From Streptomyces marispadix (GTDB lineage: Bacteria; Actinomycetota; Actinomycetes; Streptomycetales; Streptomycetaceae), in assembly GCF_022524345.1 (NCBI RefSeq), contig NZ_JAKWJU010000002.1, positions 6,066,001 to 6,130,000 on the forward strand: a stretch of DNA of 64,000 nucleotides. Reading direction: 5' to 3'. Below the pieces are notes generated by a model. The model was given only the letters and a program-made list of their open reading frames with translations, did not search any database and had not been told where the DNA came from. Shown here one piece after another: positions 33,002 through 41,036 of the stretch; position 1 is the first letter of the stretch; every line of letters begins with the position of its first letter. A program made the position numbers and the translations under genes.

Positions 33002-35314
33002 TCAGACGCCCGCGCCCGTGGGCGCCTGCGCCTCTCCTTGCGTCTCTCCCCGCGGCCGCTGTTCCCGCGCTTTTCCGGCTTCAGGCTGCTGCGAGTCGTA
33101 GCGTCCGGGCTCGGTGCCCGGCCGCCCGCCCGACTCCTCCAGACCGACCCTGCCGTGCAGCCTCCGCAGCACACGCGGCGCGTACCAGGCACCGCGTCCC
33201 AGCAGCCGCATCGCCGCCGGTACGAGCACACCGCGTACGGCGACCGCGTCGATCAGGATCGCCAGCCCGCTGCCCAGCCCGAACATCTGGAGGAAGCTGA
33301 TCTCGCTGGTCGCGAAGGCGAAGAAGCTCACCGCCAGCAGGCCCGCCGCCATCGTCACGATGCGTCCGGTGCGCGACAGTCCCCGGGTGACGGCCGTTGC
33401 GTTGTCGGCGCCGCCGTCGTGCAGTTCCTTGATGCGGCTGGTGACGAACACCTCGTAGTCCATGGAGAGTCCGAAGACGATGCAGAACATCAGCACCGTC
33501 ATCGAGGTGTCCATGGGCATCTCCGTGAAGCCCAGCACCGACGACAGATGCCCCTCCTGGAAGATCCACACCATCGCGCCGATGGACGCCGTAAGGCTCA
33601 CCGCGTTCAGCACCAGCGCCCTCAGCGGCTGTAGGACGCTGCCCGTGAAGAGGAAGAGCAGCACGAAGGTGCTCCCTACGACCATCCCGATCGCCCCCGG
33701 CAGCCGGTCGCCGATCGACGCCTTGGTGTCGACGAGCTGTGCGTCGCGCCCGCCCACCAGGGCCTCGCCGGTGCCCGGCGCCTCCAGGTCGCGGACCTCG
33801 CGGACCACGTCCTGACGCTCCTCCGCCGTCGAGCCCGCCTCCGGTACGACGTTGATCAGCTCGGCGTCCGCTGTGCCCAGCGCGGCCTGTGCCCGCCCTG
33901 CCGGAGCGGCCTTTCCGTCCACGTGTAGGCCGCTGCTCGCCTCGACCCGGGCCACGCCGTCGAGACGCGATATCCGCCCCGCGTATGCGTCGAGTGCGTC
34001 CCTCGGCACTCCCGCCGTGGTGACGACCTGCGCCGCCTCCGTGGAACTGCCGGGGAACTCCTTCTCCAGCACGCTGCTGACCTGCCTGCTCTGTGCGTCC
34101 TCCGGAAGCACGCGCTCGTCCGGCATCCCGAAGCGCGCCCCCAGCAGCGGGCTCGCCGCCAGCAGCAGCACCGCGAGTACGGGCAGCGCCGTGAGCACGG
34201 GACGGCGCATGACCGTGCGTGCGAGCCGCCCCCACACCGGTGCGTCCGGACGCCGTACGGCCTCGGCCCACGGCAGCCGCCCCTTGTTCACCCGGTGTCC
34301 CAGCACCGCCAGCAGCGCCGGTACGACGATCAGCGCCGCGAGCGCCGCAATGGCCACGACCCCGATCCCCGCGTAGGCGAACGACCGCAGGAAGAAGGGC
34401 GGGAAGAGCAGCAGGGCCGCCAGCGCTGCGACGACCGTGGCCGCCGAGAAGGCGATCGTGCGCCCGGCCGTCGTCACCGTCGTACGCAGCGCGTCCCCGA
34501 CCTCGTCGCCCTCCGAGAGCCGCTCACGGAAGCGGCTGACGATCAGCAGGCCGTAGTCGATGCCGAGGCCGAGCCCCAGGGCGGTGGTGAGGTTGACCGA
34601 GAACACCGAGACATCGGTGATGCTGCCGAGCACGAACAACTCCGCGAAGGTGCCGAGGATCGCGATCAGCCCGATCGCGAGCGGCAGCAGCGCGGCCACG
34701 AAGCTGCCGAAGGCGACGACGAGCAGCACCAGCGTCAGCGGCACCGCGATGGATTCGGCCACCGCCAGGTCCTTGGAGACCTGCCCGGAGATGTCGTTGT
34801 TGAGCGCGGCGCCGCCGCCCGCCCGCACCTCGACCGGGCCCTGGTCGCCGCTCCACTCGTCGGTGATCTCCTCGGTGCGGTCGGCGACTTGGCTGCTGTC
34901 GCCCTTCACATGGGCCAGTACGAGCGCCTGCGAGCCGTCCCGTGAGGTGAGCGCGGAGCCGCCCGCGTCCCAGTAGGAGGAGACATGGGAGACCTGCTCC
35001 GACTCCCGCAGCTCCTTCGTGAGTTTCTCCCCGGCCTCGCGCACCGGGGCCGACTTCAGGCTCGCGCTGCCGCCGTCGGCGCGCACGAGCAGTACGAGGT
35101 TGTCCTCGCCGCCGAACTTGTCGGCGATGAGAGTGCGTGCGCGGCTCGACGGTGCGTCGGGGTCCTCGAAGCCGCCCGCCTGGAGCTTGCCGAAGGCCCC
35201 GAATCCGACGGCTCCCATGGCCACCACGGCTATGAGGCTGAGTACGAGCAGAGCACGCGGCCGGTGCAGGGCCAGCTCCGCGATTCTTCGTAGCACTGTC
35301 TTCGTCCCCCCCAT
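33002..35314 (-). CDS. MMPL/RND-family membrane transporter
   Basis: A 770-residue exporter of the MMPL branch of RND proteins. One helix near 20-42 is followed by an extracytoplasmic domain to about 165, a block of helices (for example LALIVVPALLAVLGH near 330), a second periplasmic-type domain (about 395-540) and a second block with the family run GLSMDYEVFVTSRIKE near 620. It moves lipids or hydrophobic molecules in known cases. It is divergent from a TetR gene with two matching operator-like repeats between them, so repression and release by a ligand is likely. The substrate is unknown. Confidence 0.92.
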   Translation of the reverse strand: MGGTKTVLRRIAELALHRPRALLVLSLIAVVAMGAVGFGAFGKLQAGGFEDPDAPSSRARTLIADKFGGEDNLVLLVRADGGSASLKSAPVREAGEKLTKELRESEQVSHVSSYWDAGGSALTSRDGSQALVLAHVKGDSSQVADRTEEITDEWSGDQGPVEVRAGGGAALNNDISGQVSKDLAVAESIAVPLTLVLLVVAFGSFVAALLPLAIGLIAILGTFAELFVLGSITDVSVFSVNLTTALGLGLGIDYGLLIVSRFRERLSEGDEVGDALRTTVTTAGRTIAFSAATVVAALAALLLFPPFFLRSFAYAGIGVVAIAALAALIVVPALLAVLGHRVNKGRLPWAEAVRRPDAPVWGRLARTVMRRPVLTALPVLAVLLLAASPLLGARFGMPDERVLPEDAQSRQVSSVLEKEFPGSSTEAAQVVTTAGVPRDALDAYAGRISRLDGVARVEASSGLHVDGKAAPAGRAQAALGTADAELINVVPEAGSTAEERQDVVREVRDLEAPGTGEALVGGRDAQLVDTKASIGDRLPGAIGMVVGSTFVLLFLFTGSVLQPLRALVLNAVSLTASIGAMVWIFQEGHLSSVLGFTEMPMDTSMTVLMFCIVFGLSMDYEVFVTSRIKELHDGGADNATAVTRGLSRTGRIVTMAAGLLAVSFFAFATSEISFLQMFGLGSGLAILIDAVAVRGVLVPAAMRLLGRGAWYAPRVLRRLHGRVGLEESGGRPGTEPGRYDSQQPEAGKAREQRPRGETQGEAQAPTGAGV

Positions 35315-35330
35315 GAGGCATCGATGCGCC

Positions 35331-35348
35331 GATGTTTACGGCGTAAAC
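35331..35348. promoter_or_regulatory. Operator-like palindrome 1 (MMPL/TetR)
   Basis: A perfect 6-3-6 palindrome GTTTAC-GGC-GTAAAC (35334-35348) preceded by GAT. It begins 17 bases upstream of the MMPL start. It matches the second site in the pattern GATGTTnA....GTnAAC. Confidence 0.6.
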
Positions 35349-35363
35349 TTGACTCTTGCAGGG

Positions 35364-35384
35364 GATGTTAATGCTGTCAACATC
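35364..35384. promoter_or_regulatory. Operator-like inverted repeat 2 (MMPL/TetR)
   Basis: GATGTT and AACATC are separated by nine bases. This begins 33 bp (about three helical turns) after site 1 and ends 16 bases before the TetR start. TetR dimers bind such dyads, so both divergent genes could be controlled together. Confidence 0.6.
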
Positions 35385-35399
35385 GGGCAGGATGAAAGC

Positions 35400-36209
35400 A
35401 TGGCGGACGTGGAGGCGAAGACCGGTTCGAGCACGTCCCGGGCGGCGGCGAACGAACCGGGGGAGGGGCGCACCCCGCAGACCCCTGCCGGCGGCGGCAG
35501 CCGACCGGGCCGCGGCAAGGGCGGCGGCGCGAAGAGCGGCAAGGGCGCCTACCACCACGGCGACCTTCGCAACGCCCTCATCAGCGCGGCGACCGACCTC
35601 GCCCGCGAGGGCGGCCCCGAGTCCGTCGTGCTGCGCGCTGTCGCCCGCCGCGTCGGCGTCTCACCCACGGCCGCCTACCGGCACTTCGCCGGCCAGGCCG
35701 AACTGCTCCACGCCGTGAAGGAGCTGGGCCAGGAACGCCTCGCCCGGAGCATGGAGTCAGGCGGCCACGCCACGACCTCCGAGGCAGACGGACCGGAGTC
35801 CGCCGAGGCGCGGATGCGGGCCCTCGGCCATGGCTACCTCTCGTTCGCACTGGCCGAACAGGGCCTCTATCGCGTCGCGTTCTGCCGCGACACCCTCCAC
35901 CTCAGCCCCCTGGACGGTGCCTTCGCCCCGGGGAAGGCCGTCCCTGGGAGCGACCAGGAGGACGGCGCGAACTGGGACTTCCGCTCCTTCGGAATCCTGG
36001 TGAGCGCCCTGGACGACATGGTCGAGCAGGGCCGCATGCCCCCCGAGCGGCGTCCGGGCGCGGAGCTGACCGCCTGGGCCACCGTGCACGGACTGGCCAT
36101 GCTCTGCCTCGACGGCCCCCTCGCGGGGGCGTCCCCCGAGGAGATCCACGTCGTGGCCGAGCGCGCCTTCGACGTACTGATCGCGGGATTCACCGCCCGG
36201 TCCGCCTAG
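35400..36209 (+). CDS. TetR-family transcriptional regulator
   Basis: A repressor-type DNA-binding protein of 269 residues. The first 45 residues are a disordered Gly/Lys/Arg-rich extension. The HTH follows (YHHGDLRNALISAATDLA through LRAVARRVGVSPTAAYRHFAG, about 47-95). The ligand domain has the C-terminal dimer-helix region of the TetR_C_33/WHG type (FRSFGILVSALDDMVEQG...). ATG at 35400 follows AGGA. It is divergent from the MMPL transporter and likely represses it and itself; it also precedes the hopanoid operon by 244 bp, but nothing shows it controls that. Confidence 0.92.
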   Translation: MADVEAKTGSSTSRAAANEPGEGRTPQTPAGGGSRPGRGKGGGAKSGKGAYHHGDLRNALISAATDLAREGGPESVVLRAVARRVGVSPTAAYRHFAGQAELLHAVKELGQERLARSMESGGHATTSEADGPESAEARMRALGHGYLSFALAEQGLYRVAFCRDTLHLSPLDGAFAPGKAVPGSDQEDGANWDFRSFGILVSALDDMVEQGRMPPERRPGAELTAWATVHGLAMLCLDGPLAGASPEEIHVVAERAFDVLIAGFTARSA

Positions 36210-36453
36210 CGGCCCGTGCCGGATCTGAGTCCGTGGTCCGGCGTGCGGCCCGCTGCTCCGGGCCGGCGTCCGCGGCTCCCGCCGGGCACCGCAGACCCCG
36301 CGTCCGCCCCTGTTCTGACGCCTCTTCTCCCGCTCCCGTAAGGCCCCGCAGGGCGCTCCGCCGCCGCCGTGCCGGAGCGGCGTGTCCGAAATAGGATGTT
36401 TTCGCCCAGCGGTGTAGAAACGGAGATGTGACGGCAATGGCTTCTGGCAGCAC

Positions 36454-37368
36454 GTGGTGAGCGCGGAGGCGGACGCGCATGCGCGTGCCGTCCTCGCCAA
36501 GGCCACGCGGGAGAACTTCCCAGTGGCGCCCGGATTCCTGCCGCGCGAGTGGCGCTACGACCTGATGGCCGTGTACGGCTACGCCCGCCTCGTCGACGAC
36601 ATCGGCGACGGCGACCTCGCCCCCGGCGGACTCGACGCCGAATATCTGGGCCTCGACCGCACACATGGGAGCGAGCCCGGCACCGACCGCCTCTCGATGC
36701 TCGACGCCTTCGAGACCGACCTGCTCCGCCTCTTCGACGACGCCCGTGCAGCCCCGGGGCACCCGCTGCTGCGGGCCCTGGCACCGACCGTGCGCCGCCG
36801 CCGCCTTTCACCCGAGCCGTTCCTCGCCCTCATCGAGGCCAACCGCCAGGACCAGAAGGTCCGCCGCTACACCGACCACGCCGAACTCGTCGGCTACTGC
36901 GAGCTGTCCGCCAACCCCGTGGGACACCTCGTACTGGCCATCACCGGAACCGCCACCCCCGAACGGATCCGCTACTCCGACGACGTCTGCACCGCCCTCC
37001 AGATCGTCGAGCACCTCCAGGACGTCGCCGAGGACCTCGGACGGGACCGCATCTACCTGCCCGCCGAGGACATGGCCCGCTTCCACGTCACCGAGTCCGA
37101 CCTGGCCGCCCCCCGTGCCAACGCGTCGGTCCGTGCCCTGCTGGCCTACGAAGCCGACCGCGCCCACGCCCTGCTCTCCGCCGGCGACCCCCTGGTGGCC
37201 AGCGTCCGCGGCCGGCTCCGGCTGCTGCTCGCCGGGTTCACAGGCGGCGGACGCGCCACCCTCCGTGCCATCAGCCGCGCCGGATACGACGTACTCCCAG
37301 GACCTCCCCGGGCCACCACGCGCGGGCTGCTGCGCGAGGTGGCCGCAACCCTGCGACGAGAGGGGTGA
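36454..37368 (+). CDS. hpnC: Squalene synthase HpnC (presqualene diphosphate to hydroxysqualene)
   Basis: First enzyme gene of the hopanoid operon, about 304 residues, prenyltransferase-like all-helical fold. The acidic motif ARLVDDIGDGD (about 46) and the second QDVAEDLGRDRIYLP (about 190) are those of trans-isoprenyl synthases in the HpnC branch. It hydrolyses presqualene diphosphate to hydroxysqualene in the three-enzyme squalene route. Only GTG starts (36454, 36457) are possible, because a TAG lies upstream in frame. A 7-codon ATG frame (36437-36460) with upstream GGAG ends at the GTG as GTGA, so it may be a coupling leader or the trace of a 5' frameshift. Confidence 0.9.
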   Translation: MVSAEADAHARAVLAKATRENFPVAPGFLPREWRYDLMAVYGYARLVDDIGDGDLAPGGLDAEYLGLDRTHGSEPGTDRLSMLDAFETDLLRLFDDARAAPGHPLLRALAPTVRRRRLSPEPFLALIEANRQDQKVRRYTDHAELVGYCELSANPVGHLVLAITGTATPERIRYSDDVCTALQIVEHLQDVAEDLGRDRIYLPAEDMARFHVTESDLAAPRANASVRALLAYEADRAHALLSAGDPLVASVRGRLRLLLAGFTGGGRATLRAISRAGYDVLPGPPRATTRGLLREVAATLRREG

Positions 37369-37375
37369 GCGGACC

Positions 37376-38314
37376 GTGGACAGAGCCCGGCCCGTACCGC
37401 ACGTGCCGCCGCCGGTGGCCGCCGCGTACGACTACTGCGAGTCCGTGACGGGCCAGCAGGCCCGCAACTTCGCCTACGGAATCCGGTTGCTGCCAGGCGG
37501 CAAACGCCGGGCCATGTCCGCGCTCTACGCCTTCTCCCGACGGGTCGACGACATCGGCGACGGCCCCCTGCCGCAGACGGCCAAGGTCGCCCGGCTCGAA
37601 CAGACACGGGAACTGCTCGGCCGCATCCGCGACGGCGCCATCGACCAGGACGACACCGACCCCGTGGCCGTCGCCCTTGCGGACGCCGCGCGCCGCTACC
37701 CCGTCCCGATGGGCGGGCTCGACGAACTCATCGACGGGGTGCTGCTGGACGTGCACGGCACCACATACGGCAGTTGGGAGGAGCTGGAGGTCTACTGCCG
37801 GTGCGTGGCCGGTGCGATCGGCCGGCTGTCGCTCGGCGTGTTCGGCACCCTTCCCGGGGTGCGCGACGCCGTACGCGCCTCCGAGTACGCCAACACCCTG
37901 GGGCTCGCGCTCCAACTCACCAATATCCTCAGGGATCTTCGGGAAGACGCGGATCACGGACGTATGTATCTGCCCGCGGAGGATCTTGAAAAGTTCGGCT
38001 GCTCCACGGACTTCCGCAGTGATGTACGGCCCGGGAGTGACTTCCGGGGGCTGGTGCATCACGAAGTCCAGCGCGCCCGCGCCCTGTTCACCCAGGGCTA
38101 CCGGCTGCTTCCGCTCCTCGACCGCAGATCGGGCGCTTGCGTCGCCGCGATGGCCGGGATCTACCAGCGTCTGCTGGAACGTATCGCCGCCGACCCCTAC
38201 GCCGTGCTGCGCGAGCGGGTCTCCCTGCCCAGCAGACAGAAGGCGTACGTGGCGGTGCGCGGACTCACCGGCATCGACGCCCGGAACGCCACGAAACGGA
38301 GCGTAAGCACATGA
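37376..38314 (+). CDS. hpnD: Presqualene diphosphate synthase HpnD
   Basis: A 312-residue prenyl synthase joining two farnesyl diphosphates into presqualene diphosphate. The two acidic motifs are SRRVDDIGDG near 46 and LTNILRDLREDADHGRMYLP near 180, the second typical of squalene/phytoene synthase-like enzymes. GTG at 37376 follows a purine-rich GAGAGG(G) stretch within the operon, seven bases past hpnC. The last codons overlap hpnE as ATGA, so it is translationally coupled. Confidence 0.93.
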   Translation: MDRARPVPHVPPPVAAAYDYCESVTGQQARNFAYGIRLLPGGKRRAMSALYAFSRRVDDIGDGPLPQTAKVARLEQTRELLGRIRDGAIDQDDTDPVAVALADAARRYPVPMGGLDELIDGVLLDVHGTTYGSWEELEVYCRCVAGAIGRLSLGVFGTLPGVRDAVRASEYANTLGLALQLTNILRDLREDADHGRMYLPAEDLEKFGCSTDFRSDVRPGSDFRGLVHHEVQRARALFTQGYRLLPLLDRRSGACVAAMAGIYQRLLERIAADPYAVLRERVSLPSRQKAYVAVRGLTGIDARNATKRSVST

Positions 38315-39918
38315 CCGGATCCGAGCGCGGTCCTCAGCCCCGCCGTGATGCCGACGAAGCCCATGACGCCCCCCGGCCCGGCGGTGCCGTCGTGGTCGGG
38401 GGCGGCATCGCCGGTACCACCGCCGCGCTTCGGCTCGCCGACGCCGGAGTTCCGACCACCCTGCTGGAGTCGCGTCCGCGTCTCGGTGGCCTTGCCTTCT
38501 CGTTCCGGCGCGACTCCCCGGCCGGGAGGATCACCGTCGACAACGGGCAGCATGTGCACCTGCGTTGCTGCACCGCGTACACCTGGTTCCTCCAGCGGAT
38601 CGGCGGCGCCGGGCTCGCGCCCTTGCAGCGCCGTCTCGACGTACCCGTACTCGATGTGGCCCGTGCGAAGCCCCGGTTGGCCCGACTGCGCCGCAACTCC
38701 CTGCCCGTACCACTGCACTTGGCGGCCGGTCTCGCCAACTACCGTCATCTGACGGCGGGGGAGCGCGGCCGCGCCGCCCGCGCCGCGCTCGCTCTGCGTG
38801 AACTCGACCCGGCCGACCCGGCGTTGGACAGCGTCGACTTCGCGACCTGGCTGCACGGCCAGGGCCAGAGCGACCGCGCCATCCGGGCGCTGTGGGACCT
38901 GGTGGGCACAGCCACCCTCAACGCCCGTGCCCCGCAAGCCTCGTTGGGCCTCGCCGCGAAGGTCTTCCGTACGGGCCTGCTGTCCGAACCGGGCGCCGCC
39001 GACATCGGAGTCTCGCGCGTACCGCTCGGGCATCTGCACGACACCCTCGCCCGAAGGGCACTGCACGCGGCCGGTGTTCGCGTACTGACCCAGGCGCGCG
39101 CCCGCGCCCTCACCGCGGTGCCCGGCGGGGGCTGGACGGTCGACGCCGAACACGGTCAGGGCTCCGCGGCGGAGCACCGGGAACACCGTGCCGCCGCCGT
39201 CGTGCTGGCGGTGCCCCAGCGGGAGGCGCACGGCCTGCTGCCCGACGGAGCGCTGCCCGCGCCCGGCCGCCTGCTGGAGATCGGGACCGCCCCGATCCTC
39301 AACCTCCACGTCGTCTACGACCGGCCCGTGCTGCGCCGCCCCTTCTTCGCCGCGCTCAACTCGCCCGTCCAGTGGGTCTTCGACCGCACCGGCGCCGCCG
39401 GACTCGGCGAGGGCCAGTACCTCGCCGTCTCGCAGTCCGCCGCCCAGCAGGAGATCGACCAGCCGGTCGCGGCGCTGCGCGAGCGCTATCTCCCGGAGCT
39501 GGCACGGCTGTTGCCCGCCGCCCGCACCGCCCGCGTGCTCGACTTCTTCGTCACCCGTGAGCGCACCGCCACCTTCGACCCCCGCCCCGGCGTCGGACGG
39601 CTGCGCCCCGCTGCCCGTACGGCGGCGCCCGGTGTCTGCCTCGCCGGAGCCTGGACGGATACTGGCTGGCCGGCGTCCATGGAGAGCGCCGTACGGAGTG
39701 GGACGACCGCCGCCAGGGAGGCGCTCACCGCCATGGGCCGCCCGTACGACAATGATCCGGTGCCCGGCACCACACGAAAGGGCGGTGGCATGAGCAGCGC
39801 CGACAGAGGCGGCACGTCCGGCGGACCCGGCCGGACGGCACCGCACGTACCCCCCACACCCGCACCGCGAGCAGCCGCAGCCCCACGAGCGGCGCACAAC
39901 GCAGAGGAGACCCCGTGA
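38311..39918 (+). CDS. hpnE: Hydroxysqualene dehydroxylase HpnE
   Basis: An FAD-dependent amine-oxidase-fold enzyme of 535 residues that reduces hydroxysqualene to squalene. The nucleotide-binding motif AVVVGGGIAGTTAALRL is near residue 25, followed by VDNGQHVHLRCCTAYTWF near 80. The C-terminal FAD contact is CLAGAWTDTGWPASMESAV near 447. After residue 480 the chain is a long Gly/Pro/Ala-rich tail without predicted fold, longer than most relatives. ATGA overlap with hpnD and GTGA overlap with the next gene. Confidence 0.92.
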   Translation: MTGSERGPQPRRDADEAHDAPRPGGAVVVGGGIAGTTAALRLADAGVPTTLLESRPRLGGLAFSFRRDSPAGRITVDNGQHVHLRCCTAYTWFLQRIGGAGLAPLQRRLDVPVLDVARAKPRLARLRRNSLPVPLHLAAGLANYRHLTAGERGRAARAALALRELDPADPALDSVDFATWLHGQGQSDRAIRALWDLVGTATLNARAPQASLGLAAKVFRTGLLSEPGAADIGVSRVPLGHLHDTLARRALHAAGVRVLTQARARALTAVPGGGWTVDAEHGQGSAAEHREHRAAAVVLAVPQREAHGLLPDGALPAPGRLLEIGTAPILNLHVVYDRPVLRRPFFAALNSPVQWVFDRTGAAGLGEGQYLAVSQSAAQQEIDQPVAALRERYLPELARLLPAARTARVLDFFVTRERTATFDPRPGVGRLRPAARTAAPGVCLAGAWTDTGWPASMESAVRSGTTAAREALTAMGRPYDNDPVPGTTRKGGGMSSADRGGTSGGPGRTAPHVPPTPAPRAAAAPRAAHNAEETP

Positions 39919-40985
39919 CCACGGCGAACCAGCGCTCCGTCGTCGACAACACGAGCGTCAGCGCTCTGCTGGAGCGTGGGCGCAGGCTCGCGACTCCCGT
40001 GCTGCGCGCCGCAGTCGCCCGGCTCGCACCCCCGATGGACACCGTCGCCGCCTACCACTTCGGCTGGATCGACGAGTCCGGCCGTCCCTCCGAGGCGGAC
40101 GGCGGCAAGGCCGTACGGCCCGCGCTCGCGCTGCTGTCGGCCGAGGTGACCGGCGCACCGCCGGAGACGGGCCTCCCAGGCGCCGTAGCAGTCGAGCTGG
40201 TGCACAACTTCTCGCTCCTGCACGACGACCTGATGGACGGCGACGAGCAGCGGCGCCACCGCGACACCGTGTGGAAGGTTCACGGACCGGCCCAGGCGAT
40301 CCTCGTCGGCGACGCGCTCTTCGCACTCGCCAACGAGATACTGCTGGAGCTGGGCACACCCGAGGCCGGCCGCGCCACACAGCGGCTGACACGGGCCAGC
40401 CGCAGCCTCATCGACGGCCAGGCCCAGGACATCTCCTACGAGCACCGCGAACAGGTCACGGTCGAGGAGTGCCTGGAGATGGAGGGCAACAAGACCGGCG
40501 CGCTGCTGGCCTGCGCCGTCTCCATCGGGGCCGTGCTCGGAGGCGCCGACGACCGCACCGCAGACGCCCTGGAGTCGTACGGCTACCACCTGGGGCTCGC
40601 CTTCCAGGCGGTCGACGACCTGCTGGGCATCTGGGGCGACCCGGGGGCCACCGGCAAGCAGACCTGGAGCGACCTGCGGCAGCGCAAGAAGTCGCTGCCC
40701 GTGGTGGCGGCCCTCGCCGCCCCGGACCCGGCCGCCACCCGGCTCGCCGAGCTGATGAGGAACGACGCGAAGAAGAGCCAGGCGGAGTTCGAGGACTTCG
40801 ACGAGGCCGAGTTCGCCACGCGTGCCGCGCTGATCGAGGAGGCGGGCGGACGCGAATGGACCTCGGCGGAGGCACAGCGGCAGCACGCCACCGCCCTCGC
40901 CGCCCTCAAGCCGCTGGAGATGCCCGGCCACGTGCGCGAACAGCTCACCGCGCTGGCCGACTTCGTCGTCGTACGACAGAGATGA
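39915..40985 (+). CDS. Polyprenyl (farnesyl-type) diphosphate synthase
   Basis: A trans-prenyltransferase of 356 residues that would make the farnesyl diphosphate used by HpnD. The first aspartate-rich motif DDLMD starts at 104 and the second, DDLLGIWGD, is at 234-242. The GxWGD ending of the second motif resembles bacterial terpene-type family members rather than the classical DDxxD. Translation is coupled to hpnE through GTGA. The chain length of the product is inferred from the operon, not read from the motif. Confidence 0.9.
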   Translation: MTTANQRSVVDNTSVSALLERGRRLATPVLRAAVARLAPPMDTVAAYHFGWIDESGRPSEADGGKAVRPALALLSAEVTGAPPETGLPGAVAVELVHNFSLLHDDLMDGDEQRRHRDTVWKVHGPAQAILVGDALFALANEILLELGTPEAGRATQRLTRASRSLIDGQAQDISYEHREQVTVEECLEMEGNKTGALLACAVSIGAVLGGADDRTADALESYGYHLGLAFQAVDDLLGIWGDPGATGKQTWSDLRQRKKSLPVVAALAAPDPAATRLAELMRNDAKKSQAEFEDFDEAEFATRAALIEEAGGREWTSAEAQRQHATALAALKPLEMPGHVREQLTALADFVVVRQR

Positions 40986-41036
40986 CCATCGCCCCGGCGC
41001 TCGGGGCGTCGCCGGAGCATCCGGGAAGGAAATGAG

